Source: Aquabacterium sp. A7-Y (GTDB lineage: Bacteria; Pseudomonadota; Gammaproteobacteria; Burkholderiales; Burkholderiaceae_C). Taken from it: a DNA stretch of 64,000 nt. The position numbers were made by a program, and so were the translations under genes. The notes below the pieces were generated by a model that worked only from the letters and a program-made list of their open reading frames with translations, made no database searches and was not told the DNA's origin. The DNA is taken from positions 1-64,000 of the forward strand of contig NZ_JAPFBW010000005.1 in the NCBI RefSeq assembly GCF_026153205.1, given 5' to 3'. The stretch's first letter is position 1. Every line of letters starts with the position of its first letter. Below are positions 50,309 through 60,233 of the stretch, in pieces.

Positions 50309-53300
50309 TCAGACCAGCACCCGCTCGATCCCGCCGTTGTTCGCCTTCGCGACGTACTGCGGCATCCAGTCCTCGCCGAGGATCTGGCGGGCCATCTCGA
50401 CGACGATGTAGTCGGCCTCCAGCAGCCCGTTGTTGAGGTCGTTGCCGTAGCGGCTCAGGCCCTGCAGACAGCTGGGGCAGGACGTCAGGATCTTCACGTC
50501 GCCCTGCTCGGGCACGGCGCCGCTCGCGCGCAGCGCGGCCTCGCCCTTGCGCAGTTCCTCTTCCTTGCGGAAGCGGATCTGGGTCGAGATGTCCGGCCGG
50601 GTCACGCCCAGGGTGCCCGACTCGCCACAGCAGCGCTCGTTTTTCAGCACCTGCTCGCCCACCAGCGCCTTGACCGTCTTCATCGGATCCTGCAGCTTCA
50701 TCGGGCTGTGGCAAGGATCATGGTAGAGATAGGCGCCCTTGGACTCGAGCTTGACGCCCTTCTCGAGCAGGAACTCGTGGATATCGATGATGCGGCAGCC
50801 GGGGAAGATCTTGTCGAACTCGTAGCCCTGCAGCTGGTCGTAGCAGGTGCCGCAGCTGACCACCACGGTCTTGATGTCGAGGTAGTTCAGCGTGTTGGCG
50901 ACGCGGTGGAACAGCACCCGGTTGTCGGTGATGATCTTCTCGGCCTTGTCGAACTGGCCCGACCCGCGTTGCGGATAGCCGCAGCACAGATAACCCGGCG
51001 GCAGCACGGTCTGCACTCCCGCATGCCAGAGCATCGCCTGGGTCGCCAGGCCGACTTGCGAGAACAGGCGCTCGGAACCGCAGCCGGGGAAATAAAACAC
51101 CGCCTCGCTGTCGGCCGTGGTCGACTGCGGGTTGCGGATGATGGGGACGTAGTCCTTGTCCTCGATGTCCAGCAGGGCGCGGGCGGTCTTCTTCGGCAGG
51201 CCACCCGGCATCTTCTTGTTGATGAAGTGGATCACCTGCTCCTTGATCGGAGCCGTGCCCACGGTGGCCGGCGGCCGCGCCGTCTGGCGCCGTGCCACGC
51301 CGCCCAGCACCTTGTTGGCGACACGCTGAGCCTTGAAGCCGACGTCCACCATGGCGCCGCGCATCAGCTTGATGGTCTCGGGGTTGGTGGCGTTGAGCAT
51401 CATCATCGCCATCTTGTTGCCCGGCCGGAAGCTCTTCTTGCCCATCTTGCGCAGCAGGTTGCGCATGTTCATCGAGACGTCGCCGAAGTCGATCTTCACC
51501 GGGCAGGGCGTCGCGCACTTGTGGCAGACCGTGCAGTGGTCACCGACGTCCTCGAACTCCTCCCAGTGCTTGATCGACACGCCGCGGCGCGTCTGCTCTT
51601 CGTAGAGGAAGGCCTCGACCAGCAATGAAGTAGCCAGGATCTTGTTGCGCGGGCTGTAGAGCAGGTTGGCACGTGGCACGTGGGTGGCGCAGACCGGCTT
51701 GCACTTGCCGCAGCGCAGGCAGTCCTTGATCGAGTGCGAGATCGCGCCGATGTCGGACTGCTGCATGATCAGCGACTCGTGCCCCATCAGCCCGAAGCTG
51801 GGCGTGTAGGCATTGGTCAGGTCGGCGAACAGCCCGGGCTCGCGCATCAGCTTGCCCTTGTTGAAGCGGCCCTCGGGATCGACCTTGCGCTTGTAGGTGG
51901 TGAAGTCGCGGATCTCGTCGTCGGTCAGGAACTCGAGCTTGGTGATGCCGATGCCGTGCTCGCCGGAGATCACGCCGTCCAGGCTGCGCGCCAGCTTCAT
52001 GATGCGCCCGACCGCCTCGTGCGCGGTCTGCAGCATCTCGTAGTTGTCGCTGTTGACCGGGATGTTGGTGTGCACGTTGCCGTCGCCGGCATGCATGTGC
52101 AGCGCGACCCAGACGCGGCCCTTGAGCACTTCCTTGTGGATGCGCCGGCACTCCTCGACGATGGGCGCGAAGGCCGCGCCCGCGAAGATGCCTTGCAGCG
52201 GCTTGAGCACCTGCGTCTTCCACGAAGCGCGCAGGCTGTGGTCCTGCAGCTGCGCGAAATAACTGCGGCCGCTGTCGGCCTGCACCAGGTCCAGCTGCAT
52301 CAGCCAGCGTTGCCACAGGGCGCCCGTCTCGCGGACCACGCTGAGCGCTTGCTGCACCCGATCCTCCAGCAGCTCGGCGCTGGGGATTTCGCTCGCGTCG
52401 TCGCTCTTGCCCAGCGGCAGGCTGCCGCCGCTGAAGAAGGCGTCCAGGCGCTCGATGAGGGCCAGCTTGTTGCGCAGCGACAGCTCGATGTTGATGCGCT
52501 CGATGCCCTCGGTGTACTCGCCCATGCGGGGCAGCGGGATCACCACGTCTTCGTTGATCTTGAAGGCGTTGGTGTGCTTGGAGATCGCCGCGGTGCGCTT
52601 GCGGTCGAGCCAGAACTTCTTGCGCGCATCGGGCGAAACCGCCGTGAAGCCCTCGCCCGAGCGGCCATTGGCCAGCCGCACCACCTCGGAGGCGGCGCGC
52701 GCCACCGCGTCGGGGTCGTCGCCGACGATGTCGCCGATCAGCACCATCTTGGGCAGCGTGCCGCGCTTGGACTTGGTGGCGTAGCCGACCGCCTTGAGGT
52801 AGCGGTCGTCCAGGTGCTCCAGGCCGGCCAGGATGGCGCCGCCGCGCTTCTGCTCGGCGAACATGTAGTCCTTGATCTCGACGATGCTGGGCACCGCGTC
52901 CTTGGCATTGCCGAAAAACTCCAGGCATACCGTGCGGGTGTGCGAAGGCATGCGGTGCACCACCCAGCGCGCCGAGGTGATCAGGCCGTCACAGCCTTCC
53001 TTCTGGATGCCCGGCAGACCGGCCAGGAACTTGTCGGTCACGTCCTTGCCGAGGCCCTCCTTGCGGAAGGTACGGCCCGGGATGTCGAGCCGCTCGGTGC
53101 GGATCGGTGTCTTGCCGTCGGCCTCGAAGTAGCGCAGCTCGAAGCTCGCCACCTCGACGTCGTGGATCTTGCCGAGGTTGTGGTTCAGGCGCACCACCTC
53201 CAGCCATTGGGCATCCGGCGTCACCATGCGCCAGGAGGCCAGGTTGTCGAGCGCGGTGCCCCACAGCACGGCCTTCTTGCCGCCGGCGTTCATCGCGATG

Positions 53301-54196
53301 TTGCCACCGATGCAGGACGCCTCCGCCGAGGTCGGGTCCACCGCAAAGACGAACCCCCCGCGCTCGGCGGCGTCGGCCACGCGCTGGGTCACGACGCCGG
53401 CCTCGGTCCAGATGGTGGCGACCGGCTGGCTCAGGCCGGGCAGGCCGACCAGCTCGACCTCGGTCATGGCCTCCAGCTTTTCGGTGTTGATGACCGCCGA
53501 CTGCCAGGTCAGCGGCACCGCGCCCCCGGTGTAGCCGGTGCCGCCGCCGCGCGGGATGATGGTCAGGCCCAGCTCGATGCAGCCCTTGACCAGCGCGGCC
53601 ATCTCGGCCTCGGTGTCGGGCGTCAGCACGACGAAGGGGTACTCGACACGCCAGTCGGTCGCATCGGTGACGTGCGAGACCCGGCTCAGGCCGTCGAACT
53701 TGATGTTGTCGCGCGCCGTGTGCCGGCCCAGCACCTTGACGGCGCGCCGGCGCAGCTGGGCCACCGCCTCGAACTGCTCGGCGAAGCTTTCCACCGCCTG
53801 GCCCGCCACCAGCAGCAGCTCGCCGACCAGTGCATCGCGCCCGGCATCAGCGCCCGGCGTGCGGCGCCGCTGCACTTCACGCAGGCGGTGGTGCAGTGCG
53901 TCGATCAGCAGCCTGCGGCGCTTGGGATTGTCGAGCAGGTCGTCCTGCAGGTAGGGGTTGCGCTGTACCACCCACATGTCGCCCAGCACTTCGTACAGCA
54001 TGCGGGCGGATCGCCCGGTCTGGCGCTCCTCGCGCAGACGGCTCAGCAGTTCCCAGGCGCGCGGCCCGAGGATGCGGATGACGATCTCGCGGTCGGAGAA
54101 CGAGGTGTAGTTGTAGGGGATCTCGCGCAGCCGGGGGGCTGCGTGCGCCATGTCGAGGTCGACGGCGATGTCCTTCAGGGGGAGCGGTGCGTTCAA
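50309..54196 (-). CDS. Giant FAD-linked oxidoreductase with 4Fe-4S and CCG domains
   Basis: This 1295-residue single-chain dehydrogenase is related to D-lactate/glycolate dehydrogenases. A DUF3683-like N-terminal part (about 1-150) precedes the FAD-binding PCMH domain ([17 protein letters not shown] near 218-234; [14 protein letters not shown] near 294). A C-terminal FAD-oxidase domain follows ([15 protein letters not shown] near 705; [13 protein letters not shown] near 752). Two 4Fe-4S motifs come next ([11 protein letters not shown] and [12 protein letters not shown]), and then the CCG-type heterodisulfide-like domain with [10 protein letters not shown] and CCGESGTLG. In many bacteria these parts are separate subunits (GlcD/GlcF). 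The substrate is probably a 2-hydroxy acid, not proven. It is a lone minus-strand gene. Confidence 0.92.
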   Translation of the reverse strand: MNAPLPLKDIAVDLDMAHAAPRLREIPYNYTSFSDREIVIRILGPRAWELLSRLREERQTGRSARMLYEVLGDMWVVQRNPYLQDDLLDNPKRRRLLIDALHHRLREVQRRRTPGADAGRDALVGELLLVAGQAVESFAEQFEAVAQLRRRAVKVLGRHTARDNIKFDGLSRVSHVTDATDWRVEYPFVVLTPDTEAEMAALVKGCIELGLTIIPRGGGTGYTGGAVPLTWQSAVINTEKLEAMTEVELVGLPGLSQPVATIWTEAGVVTQRVADAAERGGFVFAVDPTSAEASCIGGNIAMNAGGKKAVLWGTALDNLASWRMVTPDAQWLEVVRLNHNLGKIHDVEVASFELRYFEADGKTPIRTERLDIPGRTFRKEGLGKDVTDKFLAGLPGIQKEGCDGLITSARWVVHRMPSHTRTVCLEFFGNAKDAVPSIVEIKDYMFAEQKRGGAILAGLEHLDDRYLKAVGYATKSKRGTLPKMVLIGDIVGDDPDAVARAASEVVRLANGRSGEGFTAVSPDARKKFWLDRKRTAAISKHTNAFKINEDVVIPLPRMGEYTEGIERINIELSLRNKLALIERLDAFFSGGSLPLGKSDDASEIPSAELLEDRVQQALSVVRETGALWQRWLMQLDLVQADSGRSYFAQLQDHSLRASWKTQVLKPLQGIFAGAAFAPIVEECRRIHKEVLKGRVWVALHMHAGDGNVHTNIPVNSDNYEMLQTAHEAVGRIMKLARSLDGVISGEHGIGITKLEFLTDDEIRDFTTYKRKVDPEGRFNKGKLMREPGLFADLTNAYTPSFGLMGHESLIMQQSDIGAISHSIKDCLRCGKCKPVCATHVPRANLLYSPRNKILATSLLVEAFLYEEQTRRGVSIKHWEEFEDVGDHCTVCHKCATPCPVKIDFGDVSMNMRNLLRKMGKKSFRPGNKMAMMMLNATNPETIKLMRGAMVDVGFKAQRVANKVLGGVARRQTARPPATVGTAPIKEQVIHFINKKMPGGLPKKTARALLDIEDKDYVPIIRNPQSTTADSEAVFYFPGCGSERLFSQVGLATQAMLWHAGVQTVLPPGYLCCGYPQRGSGQFDKAEKIITDNRVLFHRVANTLNYLDIKTVVVSCGTCYDQLQGYEFDKIFPGCRIIDIHEFLLEKGVKLESKGAYLYHDPCHSPMKLQDPMKTVKALVGEQVLKNERCCGESGTLGVTRPDISTQIRFRKEEELRKGEAALRASGAVPEQGDVKILTSCPSCLQGLSRYGNDLNNGLLEADYIVVEMARQILGEDWMPQYVAKANNGGIERVLV

Positions 54197-54554
54197 GAGG
54201 GCTCCGGGCGCTTGGCGTGGGGTTTGTAACGGCGCTTAAACGGCAATCGTACCGCAGTGCCGCATTCCGCCGCCCCGGCGCGGCCTTCGCTGCGTCGACA
54301 AGCGCACACAAAGCTTCAGGAACATTTCAACACCCCACCCGCCGAGAGATTCGTAGTTGCACTACATTTTTTGGCTGTCACTACAGCAAATACAGAGGTA
54401 ACACCGTGATTTTTTTAATGGAAAACCTGAATAAGTCCTGTAGTTCTCCTTCTCTACGATGCCAGCGCCGAGGCCGATTCGCCCGGTCCACCACCCGCCA
54501 GCGCGCCCCGGCCGCAGCCGCCAGGCCGCGCAGATCCGAGAAGGAACACCACCG
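54197..54554. promoter_or_regulatory. Divergent regulatory region upstream of pullulanase
   Basis: This 358-base gap lies between the minus-strand dehydrogenase gene and the plus-strand pullulanase gene. It has an unusually AT-rich centre (about 54350-54445). Repeated GTAGT/ACTAC half-sites occur: GTAGT 54353-54357 with ACTAC 54361-54365 (three-base spacer), ACTAC 54380-54384, GTAGT 54440-54444 and CTAC 54454-54457. They look like a regulator-binding cluster for the starch or pullulan gene. No confident promoter hexamers were assigned. Confidence 0.5.
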
Positions 54555-57500
54555 ATGCTTGTCTTTCTGTCCGCCTCGCCGCGGCGAGCTCCGATGCCCT
54601 TGCTGTGCCTGACCACCGCCCTGCTGCTGGCGGCCTGCGGGGGCTCCGGCTCCGATGACAAGGACACGTCGCTGCGGGGCGAACCGGCTGCCGACCTCGC
54701 CTTCTGCGACGCGCCACGCCACGAGCAGGTGCTGCACCCCGTGCCCGGACTCGGCGACGCGGTGGTCGGCACCCTGGACATCAAGACCGTGCGGGTCCAC
54801 TACCGTCGCAGCGACGGCCAGTACCAGCGCTGGGGCCTGCACCTGTGGAACGGCAACGGCATCGACGTCGCCCGGCTGCCCTTCGCAGAGAGCCTCCTCA
54901 ACCAGTGGGCTCAGCCGGTACCGCTGACCCGGATGCCCCACTACGCCGAGGGCCCGGACGAGGTCGTGTTCGACATCCCGGTGCTCAGCCCCACGGACGA
55001 CCCGCAGCGCGAGACGCTGGCCTTCATCATTCACGGCCTGCCCGGCGCCGGCAACCCAGGCGTGGACGACAAGGACGGCCGCAGCAGCGACAGCGTGGTG
55101 CGTTTCGCCGGCCTGAAGATCGAGAACCAGGTCGGCCACGTCTGGCTGGTGCAGCAAGACCCCGCGGTTTACGCCGCCGCCTCGGACATTGGCCGCATCC
55201 GGCTCGACGAGGCGCGCGCTTACTGGCTCAACCGCCAGTTGCTGCAATGGCCGGGCGCGGACAGCACCGGCATCTTCAAGCTCTACCACTCGAAAAACGG
55301 CCAGATCCGGGTCAAGCAGGACGAGGCGGTCAGCGGTGCCGACGGCAGCTTCACCCTGCAGGCCGGCGCCAGCGTGCCGGCCGCGCTGGCCGAGCGCTTC
55401 AAGTTCGTTGGCGCAGGCACGCGGCTGAAGGTGGCCGACGCCGATCTCCAAGGCCTGGCCGGCATGCGCGACCGGCAGCTGGTGCTGGTGCAGGAAACCG
55501 AGGGCGGGCTGGCACGCCGGGCCACCGTGGCCCAGATCGCCGGCGCGCTCGACGATCAGTTCGCCGCCGCGGCGGCCGTGCAAGACCTGGGCGCCGACGT
55601 CGGCGGCGCCGGTACGACCCTCAAGCTCTGGGCCCCCACCGCGCAGAAGGTGCAGGCCTGCGTCTACGACAGCAGCAGCGGCCAGGCCACCGCGGTTGCG
55701 CCGATGACCCGCGACGCGGCCACTGGCGTCTGGAGCTACACCTCGGCGAGCGACCTGAAGGGCCGGTACTACACCTATCTGGTCGACGTTTTCGTCAACG
55801 GAACAGGGGTGATGCGCAACCGCGTCACCGACCCCTATTCGATCAGCCTGACGACCGACTCCACACGCAGCTACATCGCCGACCTCGGCGATGCAGCCCT
55901 CAAGCCGGCCGGCTGGGACCGTCACGCCGCGCCGGTGGTGGCCGCGCAGGAGGACATGTCCATCTACGAGCTGCACGTGCGCGACTTCTCGATCCACGAC
56001 GGCAGTGTCAGCGAGGACAAGCGCGGCAAGTACCTCGCGTTCACCGAGGCCGGTTCACGCGGCATGCAGCACCTCAAGGCGCTGGCCGCGGCCGGCCTCA
56101 CCGACGTGCACCTGCTGCCCGCCTATGACTTCGGCTCGGTGCCCGAGGGCTCGTGCAAGACGCCCGAGATCAGCGCGGGGCCGAGCGATTCGGCCGCCCC
56201 GCGCGACGCGATCAAGGCCGTCAAGGACGAGGACTGTTTCAACTGGGGTTATGACCCCTTCCACTACACCGCGCCCGAAGGCAGCTATGCCAGCGACCCG
56301 GCCGACGGCGCGCGCCGCATCGTCGAGTTCCGTCAGATGGTCGCCGGCCTGCACGCTGCCGGCCTGAGGGTCGGCATGGACGTCGTCTACAACCACACCT
56401 TCCAATCCGGCCAGGGCGCGAAGTCGGTGCTGGACCGCATCGTGCCCGGCTACTACCACCGGCTGTCGGCGGAGGGCCAGGTGGCCGACTCGACCTGCGG
56501 CGGCTGCGGCAACACCGCGACCGAAAACACCATGATGGCCAAGCTCATGATCGATTCGGTCAAGACCTGGGCCACGCACTACAAGATCGACTCCTTCCGC
56601 TTCGACCTGATGGGCCACCAGCCGCGCGCGGTGATGGAAAAGCTCAAGGCCGAGGTCCGTGCGGCGGCCGGCCGCGACATCTTCCTGATCGGCGAGGGCT
56701 GGAACTTCGGCGAAGTCGCCAACGGCGCGCGCTTCGTGCAGGCTTCGCAGCTCTCGCTCAACGGCAGCGGTATCGCCACCTTCAGCGACCGCGCGCGCGA
56801 TCGCATCCGCGGCGGCGGCTGCTGCGACGACGGCGAGACCTTCCGCCGACAGGGCTGGGTCACAGGCCTGTTTTTCGACCCCAACGAGTCGGCCAGCGGC
56901 GACACGGTCGAAGCATTGATGGACCATGCCGACCTGATCCGGCTGGGCCTGGCCGGCACGCTGCGCAGCTACAGCTTCCAGACGCGCGACGGCGACATCA
57001 AACGCGGCGACCAGCTGCTCTACGGCGACAGCCCGGCCGGCTATGCGAGCGCGCCGGGCGAGGTGGTGAACTACTACGAGAACCACGACAACCGGACCTT
57101 CTGGGACGGCCTGGCGGCCAAGCTGCCCCAGGCCACCTCCCTGCAGGACCGGGTGCGCATCCAGACGCTGGCGGCCGCGATCAACAGCTTCAGCCAGGGC
57201 ATCGCCTATTTCCACGCCGGCAGCGACGTGCTGCGCTCCAAGTCCATGGACAGCAACAGCTACAACTCGGGCGACTGGTTCAACCGCCTGGACTGGAGTT
57301 ATGCCAGCAACCACTTCGGCACCGGACTGCCGCCCAGCGGCGACGAGGCGCTGGCCAGGGACACGCTGGCGGCGCCCCGGCTGGCACACCTGAAGGCCGG
57401 TCAGGCCGAGATCGAGAGCGCCCGCGGCATGTTCAACGACCTGCTGCGCATCCGCAAGAGCAGCTCGCTGTTCCGGCTGCGCAGTGCGGCCGAGGTGCAG

Positions 57501-57797
57501 GCACGTCTGAAGTTCCACAACACCGGCCCCGCTCAGGTGCCGACCGTGATCGCCGGCCACCTGGACGGCCAGGGCTACGCCGGTGCCGGCTTCCAGGAGA
57601 TCCTCTACTTCATCAATGTCGACAAGGTCGCCCACCGCCTCAGCCTGCCCGTCGAGAAGGGCAAGGCGTGGGTGCTGCACCCGGTGCATGCGCAGGGCAC
57701 CGACCGCCGCCCGGCGGAAGCCGCGCGCTACGTGAGCGCGACCGGCGAGTTCACGGTGCCGCCGCGCACCGCGGTGGTCTACGTGGTGCAGCCCTGA
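54555..57797 (+). CDS. pulA: Pullulanase-type alpha-1,6-glucosidase lipoprotein (GH13)
   Basis: This 1080-residue lipoprotein is a type I pullulanase. The signal sequence ends LLAAC, with lipidated Cys28. The mature part starts with a PUD/CBM41-like domain (VRVHYRRSDGQYQRWGLHLW, about 78-97), then helical spacers, a CBM48 (TLKLWAPTAQKVQACVYD near 356) and the GH13 barrel. Catalytic residues are Asp684 in SFRFDLMGH, Glu714 in IGEGWNFG and Asp845 in ENHDNRTFWD. ELHVRDFSIHDG and GMDVVYNHTF are further family blocks. It would debranch pullulan or starch at the cell surface. AAGGAA precedes ATG 54555; ATG 54594 is a shorter alternative. It is convergent with the AraC gene. Confidence 0.95.
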   Translation: MLVFLSASPRRAPMPLLCLTTALLLAACGGSGSDDKDTSLRGEPAADLAFCDAPRHEQVLHPVPGLGDAVVGTLDIKTVRVHYRRSDGQYQRWGLHLWNGNGIDVARLPFAESLLNQWAQPVPLTRMPHYAEGPDEVVFDIPVLSPTDDPQRETLAFIIHGLPGAGNPGVDDKDGRSSDSVVRFAGLKIENQVGHVWLVQQDPAVYAAASDIGRIRLDEARAYWLNRQLLQWPGADSTGIFKLYHSKNGQIRVKQDEAVSGADGSFTLQAGASVPAALAERFKFVGAGTRLKVADADLQGLAGMRDRQLVLVQETEGGLARRATVAQIAGALDDQFAAAAAVQDLGADVGGAGTTLKLWAPTAQKVQACVYDSSSGQATAVAPMTRDAATGVWSYTSASDLKGRYYTYLVDVFVNGTGVMRNRVTDPYSISLTTDSTRSYIADLGDAALKPAGWDRHAAPVVAAQEDMSIYELHVRDFSIHDGSVSEDKRGKYLAFTEAGSRGMQHLKALAAAGLTDVHLLPAYDFGSVPEGSCKTPEISAGPSDSAAPRDAIKAVKDEDCFNWGYDPFHYTAPEGSYASDPADGARRIVEFRQMVAGLHAAGLRVGMDVVYNHTFQSGQGAKSVLDRIVPGYYHRLSAEGQVADSTCGGCGNTATENTMMAKLMIDSVKTWATHYKIDSFRFDLMGHQPRAVMEKLKAEVRAAAGRDIFLIGEGWNFGEVANGARFVQASQLSLNGSGIATFSDRARDRIRGGGCCDDGETFRRQGWVTGLFFDPNESASGDTVEALMDHADLIRLGLAGTLRSYSFQTRDGDIKRGDQLLYGDSPAGYASAPGEVVNYYENHDNRTFWDGLAAKLPQATSLQDRVRIQTLAAAINSFSQGIAYFHAGSDVLRSKSMDSNSYNSGDWFNRLDWSYASNHFGTGLPPSGDEALARDTLAAPRLAHLKAGQAEIESARGMFNDLLRIRKSSSLFRLRSAAEVQARLKFHNTGPAQVPTVIAGHLDGQGYAGAGFQEILYFINVDKVAHRLSLPVEKGKAWVLHPVHAQGTDRRPAEAARYVSATGEFTVPPRTAVVYVVQP

Positions 57798-57807
57798 GGG
57801 AGGCCCT

Positions 57808-57825
57808 GCCGGACAGCCGTCCGGC
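57808..57825. terminator. Hairpin between convergent pullulanase and AraC genes
   Basis: GCCGGAC/GTCCGGC, a 7-bp perfect stem with an AGCC loop, fills most of the 28-base space between the two stop codons. No T run is present, so terminator function is inferred from position. Confidence 0.5.
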
Positions 57826-58839
57826 TCATGCCGGGCGGCCCCGGTAGGCGCCCGGGGTGTCGCCGGTCCAGCCCTTGAAGGCGCGGTGGAAGGAGGCCGT
57901 GCTGTCGAAGCCCAGCTCGGCCGCGATGGTGGCCATGGGCTCCCGGCTGCGCGTCAGCTTCTGCACCGCGAGGTCGCGCCGCAGTTCGTCCTTCACACGC
58001 TGGAAGGAGGTGCCCTCGTCGGCCAGGTGCCGGTGCAGCGAGCGCACCGAGACGTGCAGGGCCTGCGCCGTGCTTTCGGCGGTCGCGGCCAGCGGCAGGC
58101 GGGCGAGCAGGTGCTCGCGCAGCCGCTGGCTCAGCAGCTCCTGCTTGAAGGAAACGAACAACCAGTCCTCCGGCGCGCGCCGCAGGAAGTCCTTGAGCTC
58201 GTGGCGGCTGCGGCGCACCGGCAGCTGCAGGTGCGCCGACTCCATCAGCAGGGCGGTCTCGGGCTGCGCGAAGCGCACCGGCCCCGGATAGAGCGCCTGG
58301 TACTCGGCCGCGAAAGACGGCCGCTCGAAGGAGAAGTCGACGCCCACCAGCGGGATGCGCCGGCCGACCAGCCACGAGGCCACCCCGTGGATCAGCTTGA
58401 GCATCAGGTCCAGCGCGACGGGTTTGCAGGGCGAGGCGCCGGCGTGCTCGATCAGCGCGACGCGACTGGTGTCGGCACCGGCCGTCAGCTCCAGGTGGAA
58501 ATCGTCCTGCAGCAGGCGCAGCACCCTCGACCAGCGGTGCAAAGCGACCTGCAAGGAGCCGGCATCCAGCAGGCTCAGGCAGGTGAACTTCAGCGCCCCG
58601 GGACGCAGCGGCCGCGAGAACAGTCGCGGCATCTCGTCGTCCAGGCGCAAGGCGAGCAGGCGGTAGAGCGTCGCGACCTGCTGCTCGGTGACCCGGGCCG
58701 CCGGCTGGCCGGCCAGCCAGGGCGCGATGCCGGCCTCCTCCAGGCAGCCGGGCAGTTGCTCCGGCGTGAGCTCCATCGCGGAACACAGGGCGTGCACATA
58801 GCCCATGGAGATGGTCGGTGAGGACACGCGCGCTTTCAT
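57826..58839 (-). CDS. AraC-family transcriptional regulator
   Basis: This 337-residue regulator has an N-terminal arabinose-binding-type domain of the OruR/ArgR-like group (about 15-205: PEQLPGCLEEAGIAPWL, KFTCLSLLDAGSLQVALHRW, LVGVDFSFERPSFAAEYQALY in two pieces). A C-terminal AraC HTH domain (about 235-337) has LHVSVRSLHRHLADEGTSF and the second helix-turn-helix LGFDSTASFHRAFKGWTGDTP, also in pieces. ATG 58839 was chosen; much longer extensions read through the divergent alcohol dehydrogenase gene and are not credible. It is divergent from that gene by 210 bases and probably controls it. The effector is unknown. Confidence 0.92.
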   Translation of the reverse strand: MKARVSSPTISMGYVHALCSAMELTPEQLPGCLEEAGIAPWLAGQPAARVTEQQVATLYRLLALRLDDEMPRLFSRPLRPGALKFTCLSLLDAGSLQVALHRWSRVLRLLQDDFHLELTAGADTSRVALIEHAGASPCKPVALDLMLKLIHGVASWLVGRRIPLVGVDFSFERPSFAAEYQALYPGPVRFAQPETALLMESAHLQLPVRRSRHELKDFLRRAPEDWLFVSFKQELLSQRLREHLLARLPLAATAESTAQALHVSVRSLHRHLADEGTSFQRVKDELRRDLAVQKLTRSREPMATIAAELGFDSTASFHRAFKGWTGDTPGAYRGRPA

Positions 58840-59049
58840 CGGCCGCACTCTTTGGCAGTAAATGCAACTATGACGGCTCAGTTCGCCAGTGACGCCGCGC
58901 GTGGCGCGACCGACACTCGAGCCAGGAGCCGGGCGCCCCCGGCCTGGGACCACCCGGAAGTCAACAACATAGCATGCAGGTCTGTGCCGGCACCCCGGGG
59001 TTGTCACGGAACGATGGTTCCGCTGTGCAGGAACGAAGAGGAGGAATTG
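58840..59049. promoter_or_regulatory. Divergent AraC/alcohol dehydrogenase intergenic region
   Basis: This 210-base region has a perfect inverted repeat CGGAAC-GATG-GTTCCG at 59007-59022, 27 bases before ATG 59050, in a good position for an operator of the downstream gene. AAGAGGAGGAAT (a strong ribosome site) lies between it and the start. No clear promoter hexamers were identified. Confidence 0.5.
59007..59022. promoter_or_regulatory. Dyad operator candidate upstream of alcohol dehydrogenase
   Basis: A perfect 6-bp inverted repeat (CGGAAC/GTTCCG) spaced by GATG lies just before the ribosome site of the gene at 59050. AraC proteins usually bind direct repeats, so another regulator is possible. 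Confidence 0.45.
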
Positions 59050-60171
59050 ATGTCCATCCCTGAAGCCCGCCGCGCGCGGGCGGTGGTTTGCCGCAGCATC
59101 GGCGCGCCGGTGGTCGTCGAGGACATCCTGGTGCAGCCGCCGCGTGCCGGCGAGCTGATGATGAAGGTCAGCGCCTGCGGCGTCTGCCATTCGGACCTGT
59201 CGGCCACTGACGGCACGATTCCCTTCCCGCCGCCGCTGGTGCTGGGCCACGAAGGAGCCGGTGTGGTCGTCGCGGTGGGCGAAGGGGTCAGCCGCTTCGC
59301 GGTCGGCGACCATGTCGTGAGCTCCTTCGTCAGCATGTGCGGAAAGTGCCGCTACTGTGCAGAAGGGCGGCCGCAGTTGTGCGATCAGGCGGCCCGCACC
59401 ACCATCAGCCTGCCCGACGGCAGCGTGCGCACCTTCGACACCGAAGGCCGGCCCCTGGGTGTCTTCGCCGGCTGCGGTACGATGGCCGAATATGCGACCC
59501 TGCACACAGACAACGTGGTCAAGATCGACCGGGACATGCCGCTGGACCGCGCCGCGCTGATCGGCTGCGGCGTGATGACCGGCTATGGCGCCGTTCACAA
59601 CACCGCGCGTGTGACGGCGGGCTCGGCGACCGCGGTGTTCGGCTGCGGCGGGGTCGGCCTCAATGTCGTGCAGGCCTGCTGCATCGCGGGCGCCGGCACG
59701 GTGGTGGCGGTCGACACCTCCGACGAGAAGCTGGAGATGGCGCGCCGCCTGGGCGCCACCCACACCGTCAAGGCGGGGCCGGACACCAACGTCGTCAAGG
59801 CGGTGCGCGGCCTGACGGAGGGCGGCGCCGACTACAGCTTCGAGTGCGTCGGCCGCGGCAGCGTGGTGTCGCAGGCCTACGGCGCGCTGCGCAAGGGCGG
59901 CACTGCGGTGGTGGTCGGCGTCGCGCCGCCGGACGACACCACCAGCCTGCGAACCGCCACGCTGACCTTCGACGAAAAGACGCTCAAGGGCAGCTACTTC
60001 GGCTCGGCGCGACCGCCGCTCGACTTTCCCCGCCTGATCGGCCTCTACCGCCAGGGGCGGCTGCGCCTGGACGAGCTGATCACGCGCGAATACCGGGTCG
60101 ACGAGGCGCCGCAGGCCTTCGCCGACCTCGCTGCCGGGCGCAATGCGCGCGGCATGATCGTGTTCGACTGA
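59050..60171 (+). CDS. Zinc-dependent alcohol dehydrogenase (MDR family)
   Basis: This 373-residue medium-chain dehydrogenase resembles class III-like alcohol dehydrogenases. Catalytic zinc ligands appear in SACGVCHSD (Cys near residue 39) and GHEGAG (His near 64). The structural zinc loop [15 protein letters not shown] lies at about 97-111. The NAD-binding [11 protein letters not shown] is near residue 199, after [17 protein letters not shown]. It oxidises an alcohol to an aldehyde, and the next gene is an aldehyde dehydrogenase (62-base gap), so the two make a two-step alcohol oxidation. AGGAGG before ATG 59050 fixes the start. The natural substrate is not known. Confidence 0.93.
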   Translation: MSIPEARRARAVVCRSIGAPVVVEDILVQPPRAGELMMKVSACGVCHSDLSATDGTIPFPPPLVLGHEGAGVVVAVGEGVSRFAVGDHVVSSFVSMCGKCRYCAEGRPQLCDQAARTTISLPDGSVRTFDTEGRPLGVFAGCGTMAEYATLHTDNVVKIDRDMPLDRAALIGCGVMTGYGAVHNTARVTAGSATAVFGCGGVGLNVVQACCIAGAGTVVAVDTSDEKLEMARRLGATHTVKAGPDTNVVKAVRGLTEGGADYSFECVGRGSVVSQAYGALRKGGTAVVVGVAPPDDTTSLRTATLTFDEKTLKGSYFGSARPPLDFPRLIGLYRQGRLRLDELITREYRVDEAPQAFADLAAGRNARGMIVFD

Positions 60172-60233
60172 CCCCCTTCGACCTTTACCGGCCCCTGCTG
60201 CCTCCCCCTGTTTCCTGTCCAGGAGTGTTTTTC

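Noticed and set aside
57826..59763. A 645-codon version of the AraC gene
   Set aside because: The upstream 300 codons run antisense to the alcohol dehydrogenase gene and the intergenic region. The AraC family N-terminus starts at 58839.
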